A DNA stretch of 64,000 bases from Blattamonas nauphoetae. Its lineage: Eukaryota > Preaxostyla > Oxymonadida. The position numbers were made by a program, and so were the translations under genes. Below the pieces are notes generated by a model, which saw only the letters and a program-made list of their open reading frames with translations, searched no databases and was not told the DNA's origin. Location of the stretch: positions 1 to 64,000 of the forward strand of contig JARBJD010000063.1 in assembly GCA_033064195.1 (NCBI GenBank), given 5' to 3'. Numbering within the stretch: the first letter of the stretch is position 1; each line of letters starts with the position of its first letter. Below are positions 9,736-21,103 of the stretch, in pieces.

Positions 9736-12589
9736 GAGCAACAACGTCCACACAAAAATGGATTTCGACTCGATTATCCTCCACTCCTTGTCGAACGTCC
9801 CAAGCAGCGAGCGCAGAATCCGAGCCAGCGACGACAAAACCTCATCTGTGAACAGCACCGAGTGATGATAGAAACGAAGCGAGGGACTTCAGGCAGAGCG
9901 GCTGAGGCTGCGAGTGGTGGATGGGAGTGATGGGGAAGAGAGGGCTGAGCAGCGACGGGATCTTCAATTTGGACAGCTCGTTTAGTTCGCGCTCTCCAAC
10001 TTCATTCCCACAAACCACATCGTTCACCACCTCCCCCAACACCACAATCCAATCCACACTTTCCACCACTTAAGTCCTGTGCCGTTGGATGTGAAGTTAA
10101 TCTACGAAGTGGTCCAGTCCAACAACGAGAGAATCGCAAAGTCGCACGCCTCCTCTCTTCCGATGCCACATCTGCCAGCACACATCCATCGACGGGGACA
10201 ACAGCTACTGCAGATCCGTGCCCAGAATCGCTGGTTCGTTCGTTTTCGGTGGATTTTGTGTATCAGAAGCAACACAATCGCAGTCGTGAACACTTCTCCA
10301 CTCAGACTCAACGGGAATGCCAGTCCCTTTCTCTTTTCTGATCCATCTCCACTCCGCCCCGTCTCCACCCACGGCGACAGAAGGAAGTGCCGGATCTTCG
10401 GCCCAATCTGGCGAGGCTCGTGCTCAGGTGCGAATGTTGGCACCAGAATTGCGAGAGGGTGTGGAATGAACGGCGACAGCGTCAGAAGAAACGACTGCAT
10501 CAGATCGTCCAGCATCACCAGCGACAGATGATAGTCCCGTGTAAAAACCGGACTTGTTGATTAAACCGAACGAAGACCATGATCCATCAGAAAGGACTTC
10601 CTTCAATGTTCCAGTTGATTGGGACACCTAAATTCCCCTTATTCGACGACATATCTTTGATCAGATCATTGACTCGTGCTTTTGTTCAATTGACATCTTG
10701 ATTTGCATAAAATGGTAGGAATGAATTCAAAGAGCTGTGAAGTGAATAAATTGCAATTATTTTAGAGTTGAGATCAATGAGAGTTCGTGAATGTTCCTCC
10801 GAGTCTGTCCGAGGCTGTAAAGTTGTTGACAATTGTCGAAAAGTGCAGGAACTTTGTCTTGGTGGGCATTTGTCTCCTTGATCATTCTGAAGAGTTCGCA
10901 ATCGTTCTTATTTTCGTCTTGCGGCTTCTTTTGATTTTGTGTAGACCATGTTCTCTTCCAAGAGCAGTTGATTGATTTTGTTGATATGATCATTGAAATT
11001 CCACTCTTTACATCGCTCTGGATCAATGTTGGTTCGCGTTTTGTGGTCTCCTTCAGTCGAAACAATCGATCGTGGGAACTGTTGCTGGAAATCCGATCTA
11101 GCCAATCTTTCACCACTAAAATGATGCGTGATGCGATTTAGACAACTTGATTAAACGTTCGTTCTTTCAGCATTTCCTCGACAAACTATTCTTGCGAACA
11201 TCCTTCTCGTCGCGGATCGATGAGTCCGGAAATTAACAAGTACCATCTTGAAAGTGGAAATCGATCGATGATGGTCATCCTGAAAGATTGTTTCCATCAG
11301 TACTGGATTCACTGGGATGAGAAAAATGGAATTAGAAGCTGAAAACATAATTGTTAAAACAGACTGTGTTAAACCTTGTAAAAGGACAAAAGTAGGAGAT
11401 CGAGGCGTGGTCACAAAAAAATTGGCAGGAATGAGTGGGTGTTGTTCAGAAAATGATCGGTGAATCATAGTTCACATTTTATTTTGAATGGAATCCCATA
11501 TTCCTCGTCATGAACTCATTCAGACAAAATGAAGAAAAAGAATAACAAAAACGGTTGAAGAAATGCTAGATGAATCATTGCTGCTCTTCGTTCGGTTTAA
11601 TCAACAAGTCCGGTTTTAACACGGGACTATGAACAAACCAGCAGAGTGTTTGGAGAAGCGTCCCAAACTCAATCCGAACAATTGTAGCTCCTCCTTCCGA
11701 AAGAACAACATTCGTCGAGAACAGCCTGTCCCAATCCAATCAACAAGCAAAGCGGCTGCGTGCGGGGGTTTCGGAAGTCAGAGAGGAAGGGTGGGTGTGG
11801 CGAGTGGGGGCAACAGAGCGGTCCGCTTCGAAGAACGTGTGCAGCGAAGTCAGTAGCTGATTCGCCAGCAAAATGAACTCCGTGCAGATCGAGTTGGTGT
11901 GCAGCAGTTTCGACAGCTCCGACTGTTTGTCTCCATCCAACGCCAACACAAACTGAAACAGCTCCAATGCACACATCGCACGCAGGCCTTCCTCCACAAC
12001 TCGCTCCTCCACCAACTCCGAAAGAGGCTGCGAAACACGAAGCGACGCGTCTTACTCGATCGACGAAGCGAAACTGATCAGCGCCGTCTGCAGTTCAGAC
12101 AAGAACAGTAGAAAGTCCATCTGCAACAGCGTTTCCGAGGGCGTTACCAGAACCCCATGCACAACACCTAGCAGTGGCGTTCAGACGGCTCAGCGAGTGC
12201 AGAGCAGGGAATACCAGCGACGGCATGTTCAGCGAGAAGAGAGCGAGCGACGAGTGAAAGAACGACAGCATCGATCGGAAAGAAGACAGAAACGGCTGAA
12301 CCAGCTCGTCGAACAGCGACACCACGTTCGGTGGTGGAGAAGGGGACAGCAGACCAAACGACAACAGCAGAGGCAATCCAAAGCTCCCAAACTCCGGTTT
12401 TCCGGTGCCATCCACCGACGGACCGCGGAGAGCGGCCAGAACAGCGTCCAGTGCATTTTCGAGAGACGCGCAGAGGCAACAGCTTTTCGACAATTGCTCC
12501 GGCAACATGCGTGCTTCCGAAAACAACGGCGAGGGCACATAAGCACTCTGGGCATCGAAGAACACATACTTATCTTTAATCAATTTCAC
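9721..12589 (-). pseudogene. Helical-repeat protein gene, broken, split by an element
   Basis: I do not recognise the protein. It is rich in Leu, Ser and Phe helices ('LFDELVQPFLSSFRSMLSFF', 'LARILRSLLGTFDKEW') and reads on the minus strand from about 12589 to a stop at 9721-9723. Pieces line up in order with a frame change near 12175, an in-frame TAA near 12050, an in-frame TGA near 11737, and further frame changes around 10260 and 9850. A 1098-bp element sits inside (10532-11629). Taking out the element and one copy of its 3-bp target joins 'TLCWFV' to 'HLSLVMLDDL' in frame, which supports both the gene and the insertion. It may be HEAT or armadillo-like, but this is inference. Confidence 0.6.
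10532..11629. mobile_element. TAGTCCC element 2 (1098 bp, non-autonomous)
   Basis: Both ends begin TAGTCCCGTGT. The inverted repeats extend about 45 bp with one mismatch and include ACTTGTTGATTAAACCGAAC. A TGA target duplication flanks the element (10529-10531 and 11630-11632). Internal frames on the minus strand (10757-11116, 11151-11468) show no transposase motif. It interrupts the helical pseudogene. PIF/Harbinger and CACTA elements also make 3-bp duplications, but the tip sequence does not let me assign a superfamily. Confidence 0.85.
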
Positions 12590-12778
12590 TATATTGGTTC
12601 CATGAACCGTTTTTTCCTGAAACTGTGCACATTGTTCCGGAATACGTTGTCTTTTGAATCATTGAAAATTCCGAACAACATTTCTAGAAAATTCCTTCAT
12701 TCGTGACAACGATATATTTCACAAGCAGCGAAATCGAAAAAAACGATACAATCAGAAAAGATTGACAAAAACGCACTA
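12590..12778. other. Junction between two pseudogenes
   Basis: This short stretch separates the 5' end of the helical pseudogene from the truncated 3' end of the first family A copy, whose family similarity stops near 12950. Confidence 0.3.
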
Positions 12779-15395
12779 TTATGGTTTGATCAGACCACAT
12801 TCCGAGACTGAACGATCTTGTAGATCAGAACGTCTGGAATCTCCATTTAGAAATGCAAACAATGTGAATGTGTGAAGGAGAAAAGGATATTTGAAAATCG
12901 AAATGTCGCTCGAACTTTTTCCGTTACGATCTATGATGTCAAAAATATTGACCCATATGGCGTCTGGGTTGCCTCTGGTGAGGGTGATTGCTCCTCCACT
13001 TGTGTACTTCCCTGTTGCGGCACAGTTCTCAAATCGGCATGAATCAAACAGGAAAGCATCCTCAACCTGAAGACGGATCGCCCCACCAAAAGTAGTTGAC
13101 GAGCAGGACGTGAAGTTGGACAATATGACTGTGAAACGCTCTGTTCTATATGTCCTCTCCCACGTCCAGACACTCACTGCGCCACCCGAAACTTCGCTGC
13201 AGACAAAGTTTGTGAAGGAGCAGGAGATGATGGAGACGCTTGATTTGTAGTTGCTAATAGTCCCCTGACAAAGCCGCAAGTGTTGATAAACCCGCACAGG
13301 TGGTTGATAAACCCGCACAGGTGGTTGATAAACCCGCCCTCAAGTGGGATAAACCGTCACCAGTTCTTTCATCTTTCATTCCTTCTCCTTCTCACTTTCA
13401 CCTGCTTTTTCCTCTTTTGTTCTTTTTTCTTCAAGAAAACAAGGAAAATGGTTTTAATTGATGATGAAATGTTGTTCAAAAGTTATTTTGGAACCATTTG
13501 ATGTCCAAGAGATTGTGAAGGATGAAGACTTGTGTGTCTGACTCAGCACTCCATGAGATGGCGATTGACTGCACATGGCAGAATGGAGAACGAAGGTCGG
13601 TCGATTTTAATAATCTAACTTCAATTGCTAGTTGAAATAGGTCTGCATAGACTGGCCACGTTCACTTTGATGGTTCGATTCAAGATCGTGACTGATATTT
13701 TGAGGTCCATGTTACCATTGGCAAATATTCACTAAAGAGATAAGATCATTTCTTGGAGACATCTTTTATGATGTGAGCTTTTCGGATTGGAAAGATAAAT
13801 GAGTTGGGAATTGAATTGGTTGCTTTCAGGTCAGCTTGACGAGATGAGCCAAAAATCAGGAGAAATATTCCGGAAATGGTGGATGAGTGATGTTCAGAGA
13901 GATATGATCACGGCCTGGAAGGAGGGATGATGGTTGAAAGTCGGCAAACTGTTCGGCTCAAAAAATGTTGTTCAGAGAGCTGTGACCTTGATGAATCGGG
14001 AAATCTGTGTGAACGACCAGTTCAGTGGCAGTATAGATCACATGTGTGTCAGACAAGAACGTGACTTATCTTTTGATTCAAATCAGGCCCATGAAAACTC
14101 AGATCAATCCTAATCAATCCACTCTTCTTGATCAAAAAAGGTTCAGAGATGTGATGGAATCCCATGGAAATGATAACGTGCAAAAGAGATGAGACACCGT
14201 GTTTGGCGGGTTTATCAACGGCGGTGCGGCTTTGTCAACCGTAGCGGGTTTATCACGGGACTATAACGACGATGGGTTGTGTAGATTGAGGAGAGCCAGT
14301 TCCAGTGAAGTGGCAGTTCGTGAAGACGACACTGAAGATTCCGCCTGTATTGTCGATGACATAGAGTTTTCCATTATCGAATGTTTCCGTGGCTCCGCTA
14401 GGAAGTTTTACTGTGCCCGGCGTGGAGGCGGCATTGGGGGAGGAGAGGAGGGAGGAGAAGGAGGAATTCGAGCACAAGACGCATCCGACAGTGTTCACGT
14501 CCCGAATCGTCGATCCCGACAAATGCGAGCTTGTCAGCGAGACAACACATCCCAACATCTTCTGATCCAAATGCCGAAGGTGGGGCTGGCACGAAGACCC
14601 AATCGAACTCATGTTCACAAACGAGCAGTCAATCAGTGACGACGACATTCTCCCAACCGATTCCACATCTTTTCGAGGTGTTCCTGTCAGTGAGAGGCCA
14701 ATCCCGTCGTTTCCCACAATCCGAGAAGAGTCAAACGAGCATCCAACAATCGACACAGAAACTGACCCGACAAGAGATGGAAATGACGATGTTTCAACAA
14801 CACCACGCATCGACCCAACGTCATTCCACAGCAAGCTCTTCGAAATCACAACTGACGATTCTCTTCCTGATTCCTCCAAAGTCGAAGGAGAAATCACAAT
14901 CGCACTTGTCCATGGTGACACTTCAATTCTGCTTGAAGATATCGTCAGCATGCTCCTTGAAACAATTGCCAGCCTTGGTGATCTTGCTTCGTTCTTCTGT
15001 TGTCTTCCTTCGGCAGAATTGTCGATTAGTGAGAAGTGCATCAATTTCAATGACAGTGTTGAGTTTGTCAATGAGAACATCCACGTCCCAAAGTCATGTC
15101 TTTGTTCTCCGGCTGGACTTGTGGTCACTTCTGATTCGGACGACGCAATCAGTTCTGTCTTGAGATTGCCATCTGCGTTCGATGGCTCCCCTGTCAGATT
15201 CATTGATCTGTGTGTAATATCAATGTTGTCCCCAATGTATGTTCCTTTTGATAGCGAGATTGACAAAGTTTCATTTTCTTTAGAGTTGGATAAGTCTGAG
15301 TTGGTGTTCAGAACAGAGGAGAGGCGATGTGGCAATATGGACGAGTTCAAACATGCTGAAACGCAGGTGAGCAGGAGTAACAATTGTGTGTTCAT
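12779..15395 (-). pseudogene. Family A beta-helix receptor, truncated and interrupted
   Basis: The start 'MNTQLLLLL' matches the other family A genes, with a signal peptide and the conserved N-terminal domain ('EGTYIGDNIDI'-like motif, then 'SSRIEV', 'GSMRGVVE', 'LDQKMLGCVV'). The frame runs from 15395 to the edge of an inserted element at 14263 and resumes beyond 13258 with beta-helix rungs ('SIISCSFTNF', 'SNFTSCSSTTFGGAI', 'CRFENC'). Removing the element and one TTA joins 'QPIVV' to 'SNYKSSVSI', the same spacing as in the gene at 34737. Family similarity stops near 12950, so the rest of the ectodomain, the membrane span and the kinase-like end are missing. Confidence 0.85.
13258..14263. mobile_element. 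TAGTCCC element 1 (1006 bp, non-autonomous)
   Basis: The ends are TAGTCCCCTGACAAAGCCGC and, inverted, TAGTCCCGTGATAAACCCGC. The target duplication is TAA (13255-13257 and 14264-14266). The subterminal motif GTTGATAAACCCGC occurs three times in tandem at the left end and again inverted near the right end. I see no coding capacity. Confidence 0.85.
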
Positions 15396-15456
15396 GATTG
15401 TTGAATAAATGAAGTTTCAACAATGCTGCCAAAAACACAATGTATAGATTTTGATC
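15396..15456 (-). promoter_or_regulatory. Family A 5' box, GATCAA at -61
   Basis: GATCAA starts 61 bp before the ATG, and CAACAATC precedes the ATG directly, as in the sister genes. Confidence 0.6.
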
Positions 15457-16259
15457 TAGCCCTTAACTTGAATATCAGAGCGTCTTCGTCAAGATATTGT
15501 CTGTCATCTGACAAAAGATGATCCATTGTATTCAATCACCTCTACGAACAACAATTCGGCATAGAAATTATCAAACAAAGGTGAAGCGGCAATTTAACCA
15601 ATACATGTGTGACATTTGCATATACACTATCTCAATTCGGAAAAATAAATCGAAAGTCAGCCGAGAAGATCATGAGAACAGAATTGAGATCAAAGAGACT
15701 CCAAAAAGAAAGAAAACATCTTCAGCATCTTCATCAAGTCCCACTCCAAAGAGCAGAACAGCAAGATGGAAGGGGAGCATGACAATCACAAAGAGAAAGA
15801 CTCTCCAAACACAACAACAACAGCAAACAAGATCCATGTCGACAAAGAAACCGCAATGTTTCTGTCCCAAATCAACAGAAATGGATCCTGACATCAAGAG
15901 AAGCAAAAGAAGAACAAAGAAGAGAGTGATGTGGAAGGAAGACGAAAAAGGAGAAGAGTCAAAGGCTCTCAATTCAAACACAAGCAAGACCGATCAAAGG
16001 ACGACAGCCTGGGAAAGGGCTGATTGTGGTGTGAATCAAGCCAGTTTCCCAAACATACCACGCCTTCCTCCAACACGTGTGTGATCATCCAAAACAAGAC
16101 AATATAGTTGACCAAAGCGATGTCAGGGACGAAGTACATTTGGAGGAATAGTGAATGACAAACTTGACGGAACTGGGCAGAGAGAGGTTCAGTGTGAGGT
16201 GAAGTTCTCGATGAATCAAGAGTTGTGAATGGTTGAAGGCAAGTTGATAATAACAATCA
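15457..16259. other. Intergenic spacer, duplicated at 43220-43900
   Basis: No gene is visible. Much of it is similar, in inverted orientation, to the spacer after the family A gene ending at 43219 (for example 15720-15900 against 43600-43780). The duplication that made these two genes therefore carried its 3' flank along. The plus-strand frame 15518-16084 is lysine, serine and glutamine rich and has a stop-free but non-equivalent partner on the other copy, so I do not call it. Confidence 0.5.
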
Positions 16260-19200
16260 TCATTCTTTCATCTCGTTTCCAGATCCACCAATCGTCTCTT
16301 CAGGATGAGAAGAGAGGAACTCCCCAATCTCAGAAAGTGTTGGACGAAGCTCAGGATCAACTGAAACACAACGATGGATCAGAGCAATGAACGATTCGTT
16401 CTTCAAACTGTCCATTTTCGGTCCAATTCCAGTTCCTGATTGTCGTTGAGCATTCACGGCATCCAGTTCTCCAAACGGAACTTGACCAGTCTCAATTTCC
16501 CACAACACAAGGCCAAGACTAAAAACTGACGCTTTCTGACCATCCACTTCTCCCTTTCCTCCACCAGCAACAACTTCAGGTGCGCGCCATCGCATCCCAT
16601 CCATTCCTGTTTTGTCCTTCTCAGAGTGTTCAGTCCGTTCACTCGCTTCGTTCGCTGTTTGTTCATTTTCATTTCCACCCTTGTCCGGGTTTGCGATCTG
16701 TGCATGAGCTGCTTCTTGTTCCGCTTCCGAGGCATTCATTTGCAGTTTCAGTTGAACATTTCCACTTCCATCAATCAGAATCCAGTGAGACGACAGTCGA
16801 GTCAGAACATCACTCCATCCTCGATGAGCAACAATCTGCTTCAATCCATTCACAATCTGAATCCCAACTCCTCGCTTCCCTATCTCGCGGTGTTCCTTGT
16901 GCAACACCGAATACAGCGTGTTCGTCATTGGAGCAGAACTGATTTCAAATCCTCCATTGCACGCCATCACTTCCACCCACTCCTTCCCTCGACCATCCAA
17001 TCCACCTCGCGATCCATTCAGACACGTCGATCCGACATTCGACGATTCTGCTGGTGTGTGGCCAAGTCCATCAGTTTCGATCATTTGGTTCGTGAACTCC
17101 CCTTCCATCACGTCCATCTTGTCCTCCACACGCACTTCGTCTTGTTCCTCCATCTGATTCGGCGATGGCTCATTCTTCTTCTTTCTTCGATACACCAGCA
17201 CAAACACAACGATCAGGACGACTACTGCTAAGAGCAGACACGCAACGAGCGGAATCAGCCAGCTCAGAAGTGCCTTTGTTTCAGGCGACAGTGTCTTCTT
17301 TGGATCATACGATGACTTTGGGATGTGGAATGAGATCGTGTCGTTCATCAATACAAACAAGGAGTCAGTGTTGGGTGTCTGAACAATCGATTTGATTGCG
17401 TATGTCGTGTCGTGTGTTAGCAGACGATCGTTTCCAACAACAATGAACTTCGAACTTTCTCCAGCAAGAGCCTCTTTCAGGATCGACACTGTGATCGTCA
17501 CGTCCTTCCACTCTTCCTCCACAACGATGTCGTATGACCCGCACACTTCTTTGTCAAAGTGAATCACAACATATGCAAATTTCGGATCGTTTGAGATGAG
17601 GTCAGAACTCGCCGAGATGAGTGAAGGTGGTGGCTTCGGTGTTGTGAATGTGAGGAAGTCGGGAGTCGCGGGGAGGTTGAAGGCCCATGCGGCGACAGGT
17701 GCTTCGATATCGTTCGTCATCAGAGAAGAAGAGGAGTCAGGAACAACTCCAACAATCTTTGTGATTGTGTAACCAGTGCTGTACTTCATATTGGCTTCTG
17801 ACCCAGACACCACAGTCCCAATTCCATTCGAAAACAACATTCTCAATTGTGTTTCTGTACCAGTCGAGTCCTCTTTCACTGTCACTTCATATTCCTGCGA
17901 TGTCAGCGGTGTCTTCCCCTTCATCTCCAGCTCAATCTTTCCTGTCTTCACATTCATGCTCACTGTCGGTTTCGCTGTCAGATTTGGGCCAATATTCGCG
18001 AACTCGTCATGCATATATCGTTCAGAGTTGTACGACCATGTCTCTGAGTCATAGATCCCGATGATCATTCCAATCAAGTCAGGGCTGGTTGTGGTATAAC
18101 AATCGTCCACTTTGAGGGTGGGCATGGGTGTGGGATTGAGCCACATGATAGCCACATCTGGGAACTTGGTCGTGTTCTCCGTTAAATAGATTGGAAGCCC
18201 TGTGAAGAAAGTGGTGTCATCACCAACCATATTCCCATCAAACAGAACATGAGTGAAGGAAAGAGGATAACATTCGTATTCTTTGTGGATTAAGATGGCA
18301 CCAGTCGTTCCCGAGAAGCAGTTCTGCACGAGTGTGTCGGAGATGCTGACGGCTCTGTGGTCAGTAGACATAATGGCCCCTCCTCCATACTTGGACGAGC
18401 ATCCGATGAACTGACTTCCCTCCACTGTCAACGCTGCCGAAAAAGTCCTACTCGTGTGAATTGCACCTCCACCGCGAGCACCATAATCTCCTCCTCCGAC
18501 CAGTTCACAGCATTCAAACTTCGAGCTGACAACAGACAGATCGTGAGTTCCATAAATGTGAATTGCCCCACCCCGATCGGGCGATGTGCAGTCTTCGAAC
18601 ACACAATCAACCAATTTGTACTGCCTCCGATTGGTTGCGAAATAATCATCATTCCCAAAAAGATAGAGCGCTCCTCCGCCGCCGCTGTTAGCCTCAGTTG
18701 TCGAACAGTTCTCGAAGCGGCACGATTCGAAGAGCGAGTCGTCCAGATGTTGGATCCACATCACTCCACCATCGCTCGCTGACGAACAGTTGGTGAAGTT
18801 CGACGATCTGATCGTCATGTAATGTCGGTCATATCTGGTGTACATGTTGAGGAAGAGAACACCTCCGTTGCTACCATATTGGTGGACAAAGTTTGAGAAA
18901 GAGCAGTCGAGAATGAAAATGGTGCCTGGTTATGTATAGAAGGCCAATGGGCGGCCACTCTCCTTATAAGCACCTCCAGTGAAGTGACAGTTTGAGAAAA
19001 CGGCGGAAGTTGACCCGTCGAAGCTACCGTCGATTCTAAAGAACATTCCATCGGTAAATTGCTCTGGAGATTGGCCAGGTCGGGAGACTGTGCCTTGTGA
19101 AGAATCGGGGCCGGTGTTGGGTGAGTGAAGGAGGGAGGAGAAGGAGGAATTCGAGCACAAAACGGAACCGACAGTGTTCACGTCCCGAATCGTCGATCCC

Positions 19201-20078
19201 GACAAATGCGAGCTTGTCAGCGATACAACACATCCCAACATCTTCTGATCCAAATGCGGGAGGCTGGGCAGGTGCGAAGACCCAATCGAACTCATGTTCA
19301 CAAATGAGCATCTAATCAGCGACGACGACATTCTTCCAACTTCTTCTGCATTCTTTCGAGATGTTGGTGTCAGTGAGAGGCCAATCCCGTCGTTTCCCAG
19401 AATCCGAGAAGAGTCAAACCAACATCCAACAATCGACACAGAAACTGACCCGACAAGGGATGCAAATGACGATGTTTCAACAACACCACGCATCGACCCA
19501 ACATCATTCCACAGCAAGCTCTTCGAAATCACAACTGACGATTCTCTTCCTGATTCCTCCAATGGAGATGAAGAAATCACAATCGCACTTGTCCATGGCG
19601 ACACTTCAATTCTGCTTGAAGATATCGTCAGCATGCTGCTTGATACAATTGCCAGCCTTGGTGATCTTGCTCCGTTCATCTGTTGTCTTCCTTCTTCTGA
19701 ATTGTTGAAAAGTGAGAAGTGGATTGATTTCAACGACAGTGTTGAGTTTGTCAATGAGAACATGCAACTTCCAACGTTCTGTTTCCTTCTTTCATCCGTA
19801 TTCCAGTTCATTTCTGGCTGTGACGAAGCAATCAGTTCTGTCTGCAGATTGCCATTTTCGTTCGTTGGTTCTCCTGTCAGTTCCATCCATCTGTGTGCAA
19901 TATCAATGTTGTTCCCAATGTATGTTCCTTCTGGTAACGAGACTGTCAACTTTTCATTTTGTTTAAAGTTGATAAAGTCCGAGTTGGTGTTCAGAACAGT
20001 TGAGAGGCGATGGGGCGAAATGGACGAGTTCAAACACGTTGCAACGCAGGCGAGTAGAAGTAATAAATGCTTGATCAT
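16260..20078 (-). pseudogene. Family A receptor with one in-frame stop
   Basis: The signal peptide is 'MIKHLLLLLACVATC'. The conserved N-terminal domain follows, then beta-helix rungs, a membrane span ('WLIPLVACLLLAVVVLIVVFVLV'-like core), a basic anchor (RRKKK) and the kinase-like end ('RWRAPEVV', 'VFSLGLVLWEIETG'), ending in 'GNEMKE'. The frame is open throughout except for a TAA at 18932-18930, where paralogues have Tyr or an adjacent residue before 'PGTI'. One base change would explain it. The gene is otherwise complete, so the loss is recent, or the line carries a functional allele. Its upstream and downstream flanks match those of the gene at 39511-43219. Confidence 0.9.
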
Positions 20079-20138
20079 GATTGTTCAACAAAGAATTGCT
20101 CAACAAGGTTTCTAGAGAGAAAGGAGAGCTGTTTGATC
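20079..20138 (-). promoter_or_regulatory. Family A 5' box, GATCAA at -60
   Basis: GATCAA starts 60 bp before the ATG, and TTGTTGAACAATC adjoins the ATG. Confidence 0.6.
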
Positions 20139-21103
20139 GTGCCCTTTATTTGAACTCGTGAAACGGTTGAGGTTTTTCAATTCTGAATTTAGGTAATTCC
20201 TTCAAAAAAGTCGATGTTTTAAAATGACACGAAATGGAGTTTGTCTCACATCTTGCTCCAAATGTGAGAAAGCTTCCACAAACCAACCACACTCCGACCA
20301 TTCAGAGTGAGACAAGCAGGCAGAAGCGGAGCTAGTGAGTGTCTGATGTGACATGCGAGATGACAAACTAAAGAGACGATGATAATGAAGAAGAGGCGAG
20401 GAAAATGAAGAATCTGACATGATTCGAGAATGAAGTGGTGGACTTTCATTGCAGAATATGAACATCCGTCGAAATTGATGAAGATAGGCGACAAGAAGCA
20501 AAGATAGGGAAGAACAAAAGACGAGACGTTGCAATAGTGGAAGATAGAGGCCAAGAAAGGTAGAATGTCACTTTCAAAAAAGTGGTGATGACGGAAAGAA
20601 GAGAGAGTGGATGGAAATGAAGAGTTGAGTCAGGTGTTCAGATGAGTGTGGTGATTGTTGGATGGTTGTCGATTGTCGCTGATCCCGAATGTAAGGTGGA
20701 TCAACGAGGTGTCATCGAATAACCAGCGATGGTTGAGTCAGAAGAGAATAATGACGTGTTGAGACAGGTAAAGAAAGCGGTTTGACGTGAAGTGCACGTC
20801 TCGCTCATGTCGTGACGTGGGTTGCTGGTTGACACATTGAGTGCTCGATGAAGACAGATTTGGGGAGTTCTTCGAGTGTGATAGTTCGATGATCATCAGA
20901 AGAAATGGTCATCCGATCAACACGAGGTTGGCTGAATGTGACGCGAGGAGGGTGGAACACAACAGGCAGTGTGTGTGTGTGATGGGTGTTGGATTTGACG
21001 TGGAGAACGCAAAGAGGAAAACAACGAAAATGAGTGATTGGTGATGAAATGAAGGATGAGTGGTTTGTGCTGTGATGGGGCGAGTGAAATGTGTTCAAGT
21101 GGA
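20139..21103. other. Intergenic with conserved upstream block (20219-20362)
   Basis: About 140 bp at 20219-20362 is nearly identical, inverted, to 29560-29720 and 39228-39388, each lying 120-410 bp before a family A start. A second stretch near 20770-20900 matches about 29200-29340. No gene is seen. Confidence 0.6.

Noticed and set aside
13650-13700. GGTTCGATTC as a tRNA T-loop inside element 1
   Set aside because: No acceptor, D or anticodon stems pair around it.
15518-16084. 188-codon Lys, Ser and Gln rich frame
   Set aside because: It lies in a duplicated spacer, and the partner copy does not keep the same protein.
8400-18932. Reassigned TAA and TAG as glutamine, as in some oxymonads
   Set aside because: Most open genes end in TAA or TAG where paralogues also end, the in-frame TAA at 18932-18930 aligns with Tyr rather than Gln, and an in-frame TGA also occurs in the helical pseudogene. 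Mutation explains them better.
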